This document shows, piece by piece, positions 25,858 to 34,861 of a DNA stretch of 64,000 nt; position 1 is the stretch's first letter; every line of letters starts with the position of its first letter. Source of the stretch: an uncultured Desulfobacter sp. (lineage in GTDB: Bacteria > Desulfobacterota > Desulfobacteria > Desulfobacterales > Desulfobacteraceae); the NCBI RefSeq assembly GCF_963666675.1, contig NZ_OY762929.1, positions 6,218,501 to 6,282,500 on the forward strand. Reading direction: 5' to 3'. The notes beneath the pieces are model-generated. The model was not told the DNA's origin and did no database searches. It saw nothing but the letters and a program-made list of their open reading frames with translations. Both the position numbers and the translations under genes were made by a program.

Positions 25858-26178
25858 AACTTAAACTTGTAAATAGATGTTAAGAGATCTTTAAAAAAAT
25901 GTTTAAATTTATTCAAATCCCAAAAAGAAAGGAGGGCTTGTTAGGGAAAAAGTTTAGGGGGAACTTTAAACCTTCTTGCGACGAGGACGAGCAACTAACG
26001 TTACCTTTAACGCCATAACCGAACCAAGCGGCATTGCAGCAAGGCTAAGTTAGGAGCTTGAAAAAAGGCATTTTGTTTTCGCAAGAGAACAGGATGTCTA
26101 GATTGAGGTCTGTTGGTAATATCGAATGAATTGAGAAGTTTTATTTAATTAAATTCACACAATTATCAGGGAGGAAAA

Positions 26179-27408
26179 ATGCAACTAACTGGATTAAAAT
26201 ACGGAAAGCAATTGATGGACACGGTTGATTTCCCCGTAGCAGAGACCCTGACAGAAAATGCTACCAAAGAACAGATTGAAGCCTTGATAAAAAAAGGCGG
26301 AAAAGTTGTTGTTAAACCGTCTTTTATGGGCAGTGCCGGTAAAAAAGGAAAAGCCGGTCTGGTAAAAATTGTCGACAACTATGCCGATGCCAACCAGGCC
26401 AGAAAAGACCTTTGCTTTGCCGAATATCAGCAAGGCCCGACAACACATAAAGCAAACGGCTGCACCTTTGAAGAATTTGTTGCTTCCGATGCAGAAATTT
26501 ATGTAAGTATCACAACCTCTACAATTACCAGAACGCCGACCATGCTGTTGATCGTTGAAGGTGGTGTTGAAGTTGAAGAACTGCCCGATGACAAAAAAGC
26601 CATTGTTCCGTTCAACCCCAATGAAGGCCTCAGAGGCTATCATATCAATGACGCACTGCTGAAACTGGGATGCCCCAAACCTTTCATCAGCCCGCTGGTA
26701 CAGCAGCTTCCCAAATTGTGGGATCTGTATAACAATTATGGGCTGACCATGATTGAGCTGAACCCCATCCGTATGAAAAAAGGCAAACGTCCCCTTCCGG
26801 TTGCTTGCGACGTTAAAGCGGCTTTTGATCAGGACGATCCCGCACATACCCGCATCAAATTCCCCAATGAAGTATTTGCTACTGAATTGACCGATTTTGA
26901 AACTGAAATCAACCAGCTGAGAACCTACCAGGGACAGAGCGACGTTGTGGAATTGAACCCCAACGGAACCATCCTGCCCTTCATGTTCGGTGGTGGTGCC
27001 AACAGTGCGGCCACTGAGGTTCTGGGTGACAAAGCAATGTTCTCATCTGACTTTGGTGGAAACCCGCCGTATGCCAAGATGAAAGAAATTGCAAGTATTT
27101 GCTACAGAAACTTCCTGAAGAATGCCAACATTGTTCAGATTATTGGTGGTAAAGCAAACAACACCGATATTTTCGTTACCATCAAGGCGATGCTGGACGC
27201 CCTGAGAGAAAACATTGCACTCAATCCTGATGTGCACGTTGTAATCGGCCGTGGCGGTCCAAACGTTGTGCAGGGAATGATTTATGCCCGTGACCTTCTT
27301 GACAGTATGAAAATCCCTTACAAGATGTTCGGTTTCGACAGTAGTATGATTGGTGTTTTGAATTACACCATGGAACTGGATAACTGGATTCAAGCAAATA
27401 AAAAATAA
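26179..27408 (+). CDS. aclB: ATP-citrate lyase, beta (ATP-grasp/CoA-ligase) subunit
   Basis: 409 aa. Small subunit of ATP-citrate lyase (citrate + ATP + CoA to acetyl-CoA + oxaloacetate), which in Desulfobacter-type organisms replaces citrate synthase. The N-terminal part is ATP-grasp-like (KVVVKPSFMGSAGKKGKAGLV). The C-terminal part is a succinyl-CoA-synthetase-beta-like domain with a glycine-rich FGGGANSAATEVLG and VVIGRGGPNVVQGM. GGGAGGA lies 8 bp before the start. Codon use is strongly biased to frequent codons, as in highly expressed genes. It precedes aclA by 110 bp. Confidence 0.93.
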   Translation: MQLTGLKYGKQLMDTVDFPVAETLTENATKEQIEALIKKGGKVVVKPSFMGSAGKKGKAGLVKIVDNYADANQARKDLCFAEYQQGPTTHKANGCTFEEFVASDAEIYVSITTSTITRTPTMLLIVEGGVEVEELPDDKKAIVPFNPNEGLRGYHINDALLKLGCPKPFISPLVQQLPKLWDLYNNYGLTMIELNPIRMKKGKRPLPVACDVKAAFDQDDPAHTRIKFPNEVFATELTDFETEINQLRTYQGQSDVVELNPNGTILPFMFGGGANSAATEVLGDKAMFSSDFGGNPPYAKMKEIASICYRNFLKNANIVQIIGGKANNTDIFVTIKAMLDALRENIALNPDVHVVIGRGGPNVVQGMIYARDLLDSMKIPYKMFGFDSSMIGVLNYTMELDNWIQANKK

Positions 27409-27518
27409 TTATTTGCTGGGTCAAAAACAAAGGTCAAAGGTAATCTGACGATTTAATTATAAATCAAAAGCATTTTTAGCATATTAAACAGAAATTAAAT
27501 CATTTTATTGGAGAAGCT

Positions 27519-30239
27519 ATGAGCCAAACTAATCCGTTCCCCTACTACGTGGGAGTAAATAGTCTAGAAGAAATAGCAAATAAAGAATCCCGTTGCATCG
27601 TGATGAATCTTCTGGGTGGTGAAAGTAGAGGCGTAACCCCCACATCACATGAATTTAGTGGCGGAAACATTGTCGCTGGTGTTCAATATGGAAAATCCGG
27701 TGCAAAACTGGAAACCAAAATTGGTGATATCCCTGCATACGGCAGTGTTAAAGAGATTGTTGATGCCGGTATTAAATTTGACGTCGGCGTTATCTACCTG
27801 CCGCCCACAGCGGTTGCTGCTGCTGCCGCAGAACTGATTGCCCACAATCCAGATCTGACCAAAATCGTTATCCTGACAGAAAAAGTAGGTGTTAAAGATT
27901 CTGCGTTTATCCGCGCCATCGCACAGGAAAATGAAATTGACGTATTTGGCGGAAACTGCCTGGGTATTGGTAACTCCTGGGACCAGGTTCGTGTTGGTGG
28001 CGCCCTGGGCGGAAACAACCCCGGTGAATCCCTTGTAAAAGGTAGTGTTGCTGTTTTCAGTAACTCCGGTAACTTCAGTACCACCATTCCTGAATACCTG
28101 AAAACCTCCGGTTTCGGTACATCCACCGTACTGAGCTCCGGTAAAGACCTTTATATCCAGTTTGCTTTCCCCGAGTTCCTCTATTGCGCAGAAAATGATC
28201 CGCGTACCAAAGCGATTTTCTGCTACATTGAGCCCGGCGGATACTATGAAAAACAAGCATTGGATTGGGTTGCAGACGGCACCATCAAGCTGACCAAACC
28301 CATCGTATGCTGCGTAACCGGACGTTGGAAAGCTAACCTGAGCCGCGCGGTTGGTCATGCCGGTGCCATCGCTGGTGGCGGTGATGATGCCCTTGCCAAG
28401 GAAAAATGGTTTGACGAGTACTTTGGCGTGGATATGTTCAACCCTGACAGCCCCAAAGTGTCCAAGAAGGGTGTTAGAATTGAATCCATCCAGGATGCAC
28501 CGCCTGCAATGGCTGCCATCTACAAAGAGATCGGTGAGGAACCCGATTTTGAAGCCTTCGGCGACCTGAGCCTGAAACCCTGGTTTGTAAACGAACAGGG
28601 TATTGATCTGCCTGAAAAGCTGAAAATGAAAGCTGTTGAAGCCATGGCACCCTACAACGATGCCATCGCAAAACTTGGCAACCAGGTAGGTGCTCAGCTG
28701 ACCAGAGAATCCATGCGTAACAAGTCAGGTGCAAGCCGCATGAATCCGAAAACCGACGTTACCGAAGTTCACGGCGTGCCGGTTCTCGATCTTGTTGTAA
28801 AGAACTTTGCGCTTTCCAACTTCTTTGCCGTATCTTCGGTACAGCCCGATGAGAAATATCTCCCGGTGGCCAATGCCATCATGAACTATTTCACAGCCGT
28901 GGGTACGCAGTATATGGATATTACTGCCCGCGCCCGTGCTAACGGCGCTCTGCCCAACGCGTATCTCGGTGCTGCAGTGTTAAGTTCCGGTAACTGCAAA
29001 TTGTATCAAGACATGACAGAGATGACCAAGAATATGATCAATCTCTTCTATGTTGACATCTATGGTGACATGTCTGTAAACGATGCACTCGTTACTGAAA
29101 AATTGTCCCAGAAGATTATGCCCCAGGGTGAAACCACTCCTAAAGAGGCAGAAGTTGCTGCATTCTTCGGTGATCTGCTGGCCAAAGAAGGGCTGGAAAC
29201 CATCTTTACCAAATATGCCCAGAAATATGCCGAAGCAAACAGTGATGTAAACAAACTCAGCCTGATGCTGGCCGCCATGTCCTTAAGCCTTATCTGGCAG
29301 CCCCTTGTTGACAGGCAGATGACTGTTGAGACCGCCCATGAAGTTGCTACTTATCTGGCATGCAACGGCGTTCTTGTTGGTTGCTGCGCACCCCAGTATG
29401 AAATCAACGATTTCTACAAATCCCTGACAGAGCTTAATGATCTGTCAGTGCTGAATACCGACTTTGCAACAACTTGCTTTAAACTGCTGTTCAACCGTGA
29501 ACCTGAAGTAAAAGAACAGTTCGCCATCAACGGTCTGCTCAACCTGCTGATGTCCAACGGTCCGGGTACCATCTCTGCCAAGGGTTCCAAGGAATCCGTC
29601 AGTGGCGGTAACTTTATCGCTACATGCTACTCCGGCTGGATGAACAACACCGGTCGTGACCATGGCGGTAACGGTTTTGAAGCCATCAAGTTCCTCAAAG
29701 ACGCCTTCGGCGAGTTTGATCCGTACCTGGAACCGGATACCGACAAACGCAATGCCAAGATGAAAGAACTGGCCCAGGCCACTGCACAGAAATATCTGGA
29801 AACCAAACTGACAGCAAAACGCGAAGGTATCATGAACTACTTCAAGGTACCATGCGTAAACCATCCTGTATTCAAGGGAAAACCTGTCAACTACGATCCG
29901 CGTGAAGTTTTCATGGACAAACTGTTCACTGAAAGAAACGAGATCAACCACTTCCAGGTATTCTATCATTACCTGGTTCAGGCCATGTTTGACGTTGGCG
30001 CCACCAAGAACGTATTCTGCGTTAACATTGACGGCGTTATTGCCACCATCTCTCTGGATCTGCTCTGGAAAGATGTTAACAGCGGAAAAATTGGTTCCAA
30101 AGAAATGCAGGACATCGCATTCATCATGTTCCTGCTTGGTCGTATGGTGGGCTGCTCTGCTGAAATCGCTGACCACAAATCTCGTGGTAACATCATGGAT
30201 TGCCGTACGCCTGCAAGCCAGGTTGAATTTGTTGGATAG
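27519..30239 (+). CDS. aclA: ATP-citrate lyase, alpha subunit (extended form)
   Basis: 906 aa, against roughly 610 aa for the green-sulfur-bacterial AclA known to me. The first 330 residues are a succinyl-CoA-synthetase-alpha-like part, with the phospho-histidine loop at H280 (AVGHAGAIAGGGDD). The rest is citrate-synthase-like: a segment NHPVFKGKPVNYDPR (H782) stands where animal ACLY has GHRVKS...R, and FCVNIDGVIATISLD (D838) where ACLY has LNVDGLIGVAFVD. The helical region between is longer than in Chlorobium. It follows aclB and is ended by a strong terminator. Codon use indicates high expression. Confidence 0.9.
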   Translation: MSQTNPFPYYVGVNSLEEIANKESRCIVMNLLGGESRGVTPTSHEFSGGNIVAGVQYGKSGAKLETKIGDIPAYGSVKEIVDAGIKFDVGVIYLPPTAVAAAAAELIAHNPDLTKIVILTEKVGVKDSAFIRAIAQENEIDVFGGNCLGIGNSWDQVRVGGALGGNNPGESLVKGSVAVFSNSGNFSTTIPEYLKTSGFGTSTVLSSGKDLYIQFAFPEFLYCAENDPRTKAIFCYIEPGGYYEKQALDWVADGTIKLTKPIVCCVTGRWKANLSRAVGHAGAIAGGGDDALAKEKWFDEYFGVDMFNPDSPKVSKKGVRIESIQDAPPAMAAIYKEIGEEPDFEAFGDLSLKPWFVNEQGIDLPEKLKMKAVEAMAPYNDAIAKLGNQVGAQLTRESMRNKSGASRMNPKTDVTEVHGVPVLDLVVKNFALSNFFAVSSVQPDEKYLPVANAIMNYFTAVGTQYMDITARARANGALPNAYLGAAVLSSGNCKLYQDMTEMTKNMINLFYVDIYGDMSVNDALVTEKLSQKIMPQGETTPKEAEVAAFFGDLLAKEGLETIFTKYAQKYAEANSDVNKLSLMLAAMSLSLIWQPLVDRQMTVETAHEVATYLACNGVLVGCCAPQYEINDFYKSLTELNDLSVLNTDFATTCFKLLFNREPEVKEQFAINGLLNLLMSNGPGTISAKGSKESVSGGNFIATCYSGWMNNTGRDHGGNGFEAIKFLKDAFGEFDPYLEPDTDKRNAKMKELAQATAQKYLETKLTAKREGIMNYFKVPCVNHPVFKGKPVNYDPREVFMDKLFTERNEINHFQVFYHYLVQAMFDVGATKNVFCVNIDGVIATISLDLLWKDVNSGKIGSKEMQDIAFIMFLLGRMVGCSAEIADHKSRGNIMDCRTPASQVEFVG

Positions 30240-30291
30240 GATTCAATCGCGATAAATAATAAAATTAATTTTAATTTTATTATATAAATAG

Positions 30292-30330
30292 AAAACTGAG
30301 CAAGGTTTGGAAAACTTGCTCAGTTTTTTT
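30292..30330 (+). terminator. Rho-independent terminator after aclA
   Basis: A 13-bp perfect stem AAAACTGAGCAAG / CTTGCTCAGTTTT with a 10-nt loop is followed by seven T residues. Confidence 0.92.
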
Positions 30331-30432
30331 CTTTCTACCGTTTTCTTTCTACCATTCCCCCGGTTTTTTTGTTCTGATGTACTATATCTTTCCAAGCCGG
30401 TTTATTCGTTTACCGGGCTTGATCATAACATA

Positions 30433-30509
30433 GGCTATCTTTTGTAGGGGCAATCCCCCTGTGGTTGCCCCCGTTAGGGCAGGCACAGAGACCTGCCCCT
30501 ACAATAGCC
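30433..30509. repeat. 77-bp imperfect inverted repeat
   Basis: The ends GGCTAT + TTGTAGGGGCA and TGCCCCTACAA + TAGCC are inverted copies. The interior is C/G-rich and partly self-complementary (GGTTGCCCCCG, TTAGGGCAGG). Elements bounded by TTGTAGGGGC are seen as dispersed palindromes in many genomes (recollection, not searched). It lies in the 452-bp gap between aclA and cobO; apart from the aclA terminator and a parS-like site, the rest of that gap holds nothing recognisable. Confidence 0.6.
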
Positions 30510-30617
30510 GACAGTAGAACCAAGCCCCGTTTATCATGGGGAAATATAATTTTAAGTAGAATATCCTGCATGGTTCTGCTATCAATAATTAGATGAATTT
30601 CAAAGAAATTATTAAAT

Positions 30618-30633
30618 TGTTTCACATGAAACT
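30618..30633. promoter_or_regulatory. parS-like site 1
   Basis: TGTTTCACATGAAACT differs from the bacterial parS consensus TGTTTCACGTGAAACA at two positions (one in the centre, one at the end). It is intergenic, about 60 bp before cobO. Two further near-matches lie within 4.1 kb. Confidence 0.55.
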
Positions 30634-30691
30634 GTAAATGATCCACAAATAAAATATTCGCATGATTTCATAAGAGAAAGGAAACGGTTAC

Positions 30692-31204
30692 GTGAAGGGT
30701 TACGTCCAGGTTTACACCGGCAATGGTAAAGGGAAAACAACTGCAAGTCTTGGGCTTGCAATCAGAGCTGCCGGTGCCGGCCTCAAGGTCTTCATTGTCC
30801 AATTTATGAAACAGGGCATGTATTCTGAAATAAAAGCACTTAAAAAGATAGATAATATTTTTGTTGAGCAATACGGCGCCGGTAAATTTGTCAGGGGAAA
30901 TCCCTCTGACGAAGAGATCGCAAAATGCCGACAGGGGTATGAACGGTTGTGCCAAATCATTCAAGACGGGAACCATGATCTTGTTGTTGCTGAGGAGGCG
31001 AATATTGCCTGTTTATACGGCATGCTTTCCGAGCAAGATCTCTTGCATCTGATTGACATAAAACCTGATCATATTGAGCTTGTGATAACAGGGCGCGGGG
31101 CTTCTGCAGCAGTTATGGATAGAGCAGATCTTGTGACCGAAATGACTGAGATAAAACATTATTACCAGCAAGGTGTAGCGGCCAGGATTGGAATTGAAAA
31201 ATGA
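30692..31204 (+). CDS. cobO: Corrinoid adenosyltransferase (CobO/BtuR family)
   Basis: 170 aa. It transfers the adenosyl group of ATP to a reduced corrinoid, giving the coenzyme form of B12. Family features: Walker A YTGNGKGKTTASLGLA at the N-terminus, the VFIVQFMKQG strand, and the late ELVITGRGAS and DLVTEM segments. The Walker B region reads VVAEEAN where the family normally has a D-E pair, so the Asp is a Glu here. The start is GTG 30692 with AAGGAAA upstream. It overlaps the DUF342 gene by 11 nt. No other cobalamin gene is near. Confidence 0.88.
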   Translation: MKGYVQVYTGNGKGKTTASLGLAIRAAGAGLKVFIVQFMKQGMYSEIKALKKIDNIFVEQYGAGKFVRGNPSDEEIAKCRQGYERLCQIIQDGNHDLVVAEEANIACLYGMLSEQDLLHLIDIKPDHIELVITGRGASAAVMDRADLVTEMTEIKHYYQQGVAARIGIEK

Positions 31205-33239
31205 CATAAAGAAGACCAATGCGGGGCAAGCTGAACATATTCCGACATTGGCCGATCTCGCATTAAAGTATGGCACCATTTCTAAGGATCAGCATGCTCA
31301 TCTGTTAAAGCTTTTTGCCTTCAAGCAGGAGCGGGTTGGTTTTGAAGATCTGCTGCGTGACGAAGGTATGGCAACGGCGTATCAAGTGGAATTGCTCAAA
31401 CTGATACGTGAATATCAAATTGTCCGAAAAAGCGGCGAAGAATTTGGAAAAATTGCAATTGAAAAAGGCCTTGCCACCAAGATTGATATTAACCAGGCAT
31501 TGGCATTACAAAAAACTGAATTTCGAAAATCTCGACACAAAAAACTTATCGGGGACATTCTTGTTGAAAACCGTATTTTAACAGTAAAACAAAAAAATAT
31601 AATCCTCAATGAGCAGAAGCTGTTTAATCTAAACGAGCCGGTTAATGGAAAAAGTACATCACAGGAAACGGCAGATAAGGGCAGGGGCGGGGACGCTGAA
31701 AAACAATCTGAAATAAATATTATCACCGGTTCAGATCATTTAACGGCTTGGGCTGAAATAGATCGTTCCATTGAAAGTGCGGTCTTATTAAGCCAGGTTA
31801 AAGATGCCGTCATGACTGCTGGTATTGTTAACGGTGTTTATCCTGACGCATTGATTCAATGCTTTCTTGATTCAGGTATTGATAAATTCCCGGTTGCCAG
31901 GGTGGATCATGCTGAATTGTTGGCAGAGCAATGCCGTCTTTCTTTTCATATGGGTGAAGGGAAAGGCAAATCTAAAGAGAAAAGAAAAGGTGATGTCCTT
32001 GTTGAGCGAGCCCGTGCAGTTAACAGCATTCAAATTGAAAATCTGTATGGTGAGCGTATAAACGCTGCTACAGAAAATGATCCTGTCGTGCACTGCGGTG
32101 AAAATACCAGATGGTCCAGGGACCAGTTTAAAATAATTGCCGGGAAAGCGGGGCGTCCCTCACTTTCATTTACCCGAAACATGTTCATTCATCCTGTGGT
32201 GAACGTCCTTGAAGATGCGGATTATCGTAATGGACCCATTGAGCCCTATGCCGATTTGTCGGTTTCCGGGACAATCACCGGTGCATATTTAATCACCGCA
32301 GGCTATGTAAAGGCCGGAGAAATTCGGGGCGCAAATATAGATGCGTTAGGTGATATTCATGCCAGGGTCGGTATCACGGATGCAGTAATCCGCACCCAGG
32401 GTGATGTGTATGCCCGTTATATTCATAACAGTACAATAGAGACCTTTGGTAATGTCTATGTTCAAAATGAGATCATTGATGGACGGATCAGATGCGCCGG
32501 AAAAATAGATAGTCCAAAATGCAGAGTGATTTCATCTAAAATTTATGCCAAGGATGGGGTCGTTCTTTCAGGGGTTGGAAGTGATCGCTCAAGGCCCACG
32601 ACTATTGTTGCCGGTTCGGAGCACCATGCCGTAGCACTTATACAAACCATTTTGGAGCGAATGAATGCAACCCTCGGCAAAGTAGAGACACTTGAAGAAG
32701 AGAAACGCGATTATCAGTTCCAGGCAGAAAAAATTTTTAAGAAAATGATCGAACTTAAAACCTTCCATGACAAGGCAAAGAAAAAAAAAGACGCATTGGT
32801 ATCTGAATTTGAAAAAAAAAAGAAAGATATAAATAATAAGATTTTGACCAACATTCAAAAGCTGGTTTCAACCTACGATAAGCGGATGAACAGTTCTCTG
32901 GCCTCTTTAAAAACAATGAATGCGTCTAAAAAAGCACATGATTCAAGTGTTGCGGAACTGGATACAAAGATTGCGATCGCTAAAGCCCAGGCCGAAAAAG
33001 AGATCCGTTTACATGAAAAATCGCTTTTTGCCTATCTCGAAAAATCAAAAGAAACGGCTGGTGTGCCGATTATTGAGATCAAAGAACGTGCATATGCGGG
33101 CACTACGCTGGGAGGCGTTTACCAGAATTTAGCATTGAAGGATGATAAAAACGGTTTTCAGGTTGAAGAGATCGTGCATCAAAAAGGGTCGCCTGAATTA
33201 AAATTTACCCCACCGTTGTCGACATTAGACGGGGTTTAG
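31194..33239 (+). CDS. FapA-like DUF342 polymer-forming protein
   Basis: 681 aa from TTG 31194, chosen because AGGA lies 6 bp upstream; TTG 31188 is also open. No ATG occurs before residue 58. The N-terminal 150 residues are helical and charged. A DUF342 / FapA core follows, with a right-handed beta-helix of repeating turns (YADLSVSGTITGAYLITAG, GEIRGANIDALGDIHARVG). The C-terminal third (about 480-600) is a Lys/Glu-rich coiled coil. Cytoplasmic, with no signal peptide. FapA proteins are tied to flagellar assembly and surface signalling in other bacteria. The start overlaps the end of cobO. Confidence 0.82.
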   Translation: MKNDIKKTNAGQAEHIPTLADLALKYGTISKDQHAHLLKLFAFKQERVGFEDLLRDEGMATAYQVELLKLIREYQIVRKSGEEFGKIAIEKGLATKIDINQALALQKTEFRKSRHKKLIGDILVENRILTVKQKNIILNEQKLFNLNEPVNGKSTSQETADKGRGGDAEKQSEINIITGSDHLTAWAEIDRSIESAVLLSQVKDAVMTAGIVNGVYPDALIQCFLDSGIDKFPVARVDHAELLAEQCRLSFHMGEGKGKSKEKRKGDVLVERARAVNSIQIENLYGERINAATENDPVVHCGENTRWSRDQFKIIAGKAGRPSLSFTRNMFIHPVVNVLEDADYRNGPIEPYADLSVSGTITGAYLITAGYVKAGEIRGANIDALGDIHARVGITDAVIRTQGDVYARYIHNSTIETFGNVYVQNEIIDGRIRCAGKIDSPKCRVISSKIYAKDGVVLSGVGSDRSRPTTIVAGSEHHAVALIQTILERMNATLGKVETLEEEKRDYQFQAEKIFKKMIELKTFHDKAKKKKDALVSEFEKKKKDINNKILTNIQKLVSTYDKRMNSSLASLKTMNASKKAHDSSVAELDTKIAIAKAQAEKEIRLHEKSLFAYLEKSKETAGVPIIEIKERAYAGTTLGGVYQNLALKDDKNGFQVEEIVHQKGSPELKFTPPLSTLDGV

Positions 33240-33705
33240 ATTGGCATGGAATAAAGAAGAGTGGATCGCCCCGGAGGGAAGAAGCTCGCTTTTGATTAGG
33301 TGAACTTTATTTACGGACATTATTATGGCACCTGCGTTTATCTCTATGGCTTTTTTTACCAGGCCTGGTTTTGCATAATGACGTACCCGGGCCAATCCAG
33401 ATTATTTTGGGATGGCGTGAATTAGGAAAAACGCCAAGCCGATTGAAGGTAATATTAAAACAGGCCTTATCCCGAACCGCTTCAGATAGCATTGATTTCA
33501 TGTCAGGCAGCGCTTGTTCTGAAATATCCCCGAGAAATTTTAAAGTCAGATGAAAATTTTTGGCCGAAGGCCATCCTGCATGAATGCCGGTGGCACGAAG
33601 ATTCGTTTGAACTCGGCCCAACTGTGATTTGGTACGCCGGTCAAGCGTTATGGCAACAAAACATCTGATTTTAGCCTTTGCGTTTTGATTCTGATGATAA
33701 TTCAA
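33225..33705 (-). pseudogene. thpR: RNA 2',3'-cyclic phosphodiesterase ThpR, internal deletion
   Basis: The first 104 codons are a normal ThpR/LigT start with the first catalytic motif HLTL (NFHLTLKFLGDI) and end at PKIIWIG. In the next frame the true C-terminus resumes immediately: ARVRHYAKPGLVKKAIEI ... KVHLIKSELLPSGAIHSSL, stopping at 33225. The stretch between them, which in the family holds the second HxT motif, is missing (roughly 50 residues) and the junction near 33391 shifts the frame. The product as read stops at 33307 with a nonsense tail, so the enzyme cannot be active. The true stop lies inside the end of the DUF342 gene. Confidence 0.82.
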
Positions 33706-33719
33706 GGACCTCTCCCAAA

Positions 33720-33735
33720 TGTTTCATGTGAAACA
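33720..33735. promoter_or_regulatory. parS-like site 2
   Basis: TGTTTCATGTGAAACA differs from the consensus TGTTTCACGTGAAACA at one central position. It is intergenic, between thpR and the radical SAM gene. Confidence 0.6.
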
Positions 33736-33796
33736 AAATCTGTGCAACAATCATTTTCCGATATTAATTTATATTAAAGTCACAGGAAATATACAC

Positions 33797-34855
33797 CTAC
33801 AAGATGTAAGCATGCACCTGGTCCATACCCAGGGTGTCAACGCGTTCAATGGTAAATGAGACGCCGGGGTATGTTCGTGTCAGTGTTTCAAAATTGGTTT
33901 TGCGATCGCCCTGGAGCCGGGATAAAGATTTTGGATGGACCTGAAGTACAATTGTTGTTTTTTTATTTGAGACGCCCTGTTTTTTACGAAGGCTTAGAAC
34001 GGCATCAATCTGTTCGCAGGTCTGGTCCAACATGAGCGCGGATAAAACCAGATGGCCGAAGGCCGGGTGCCAAGGGCCTGCTATCATCTGGTTGGAATCT
34101 TCCATCATCTCTGTGGCCTGCAAGCCAATGCGTGCCACAGATACGCCTGCGCGTTTAAAAATTGTGACCATTTTTTTTGTCTGATCAACCGCCTGGTCAA
34201 GACTTAACGGCGCATAGCGTCCTGATCGGTACCATTGGGCAAGTTTAGATCCATGCAGTACCAGTAGCGGATAGAGCCTGACAAGATCCGGCTTGAGTTC
34301 GGCAATCAATTGTGCAGTACGAACTGCGCCGGCATGGTCATCTCCAGGCAGTCCAACCATGAGCTGTGCCCCGGTTTTAAGACCGTTGCCCTTGAGCAAT
34401 GCAAGGGCATTTCGGGTGTCTTCACTGGTATGTCCCCTTTCGGCCCGGGCAAGAACGCAATCATCCATGGACTGGACACCTAACTCTACGGTATCAAGAC
34501 CAAAGGACTGTGCAATCTCCAGGGTGTGCGGTGTGATGGTATCCGGTCGTGTGGAGCAGCGAATGCCATGGATTTGTCCGTCCTGGATCCACGGCTGTGC
34601 CGCCTCAAGCAGTGCAACCATCCGGAATGTTTCCAGGCCGAGGAAATTGCCTCCAAAAAATGCCAGTTCAACCCGGGAACGATTTTTGTTAAATTGAAGA
34701 TAGGTCTTTATAACGTCGGAAAGCCGCGCTGTTTCATGTGAAAGGGTCTGAGCTCGCGACGTTTGGCTTGCGATCAGGCGTTGGTTACAGAAAATGCATA
34801 AATGGGGACATCCCTGGTGGGGAATAAAGAAAGGAATGACCAGGGGAGATGACAT
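33797..34855 (-). CDS. Radical SAM protein (Elp3/oxygen-independent coproporphyrinogen oxidase-like fold)
   Basis: 352 aa. The CxxxCxxC motif for a [4Fe-4S] cluster is at residues 16-23 (CPHLCIFC), followed by a glycine-rich strand (ELAFFGGNFLGLE) and the ELGVQSMDD segment of the Elp3/HemN branch. The later part includes LKTGAQLMVGLPGD. Substrate is unknown. It sits 6 bp downstream of the PHP-RNase III fusion, so co-expression with an RNA-processing gene makes RNA or tRNA modification a possibility (inference). A parS-like site lies inside the coding sequence near its start. Confidence 0.85.
   Translation of the reverse strand: MSSPLVIPFFIPHQGCPHLCIFCNQRLIASQTSRAQTLSHETARLSDVIKTYLQFNKNRSRVELAFFGGNFLGLETFRMVALLEAAQPWIQDGQIHGIRCSTRPDTITPHTLEIAQSFGLDTVELGVQSMDDCVLARAERGHTSEDTRNALALLKGNGLKTGAQLMVGLPGDDHAGAVRTAQLIAELKPDLVRLYPLLVLHGSKLAQWYRSGRYAPLSLDQAVDQTKKMVTIFKRAGVSVARIGLQATEMMEDSNQMIAGPWHPAFGHLVLSALMLDQTCEQIDAVLSLRKKQGVSNKKTTIVLQVHPKSLSRLQGDRKTNFETLTRTYPGVSFTIERVDTLGMDQVHAYIL
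34730..34745. promoter_or_regulatory. parS-like site 3 (inside radical SAM gene)
   Basis: TGTTTCATGTGAAAGG has the same 14-base core as site 2 with changes at the last two positions. It lies within a coding sequence, as many chromosomal parS sites do. Confidence 0.4.
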
Positions 34856-34861
34856 GGTTTC

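Larger units (their letters stand above)
25231..26178. other. Long spacer upstream of aclBA
   Basis: This 948-bp region between hisS (minus) and aclB (plus) holds two plus-strand promoter candidates, a possible small membrane-protein gene and a possible minus-strand small ORF with a strong ribosome site. The last 310 bp are probably the aclB leader. No repeat or insertion sequence was recognised. Confidence 0.6.

Noticed and set aside
25900..26019. 39-codon frame in the aclBA leader
   Set aside because: No ribosome site at a proper distance and no recognisable sequence; it is probably untranslated leader.
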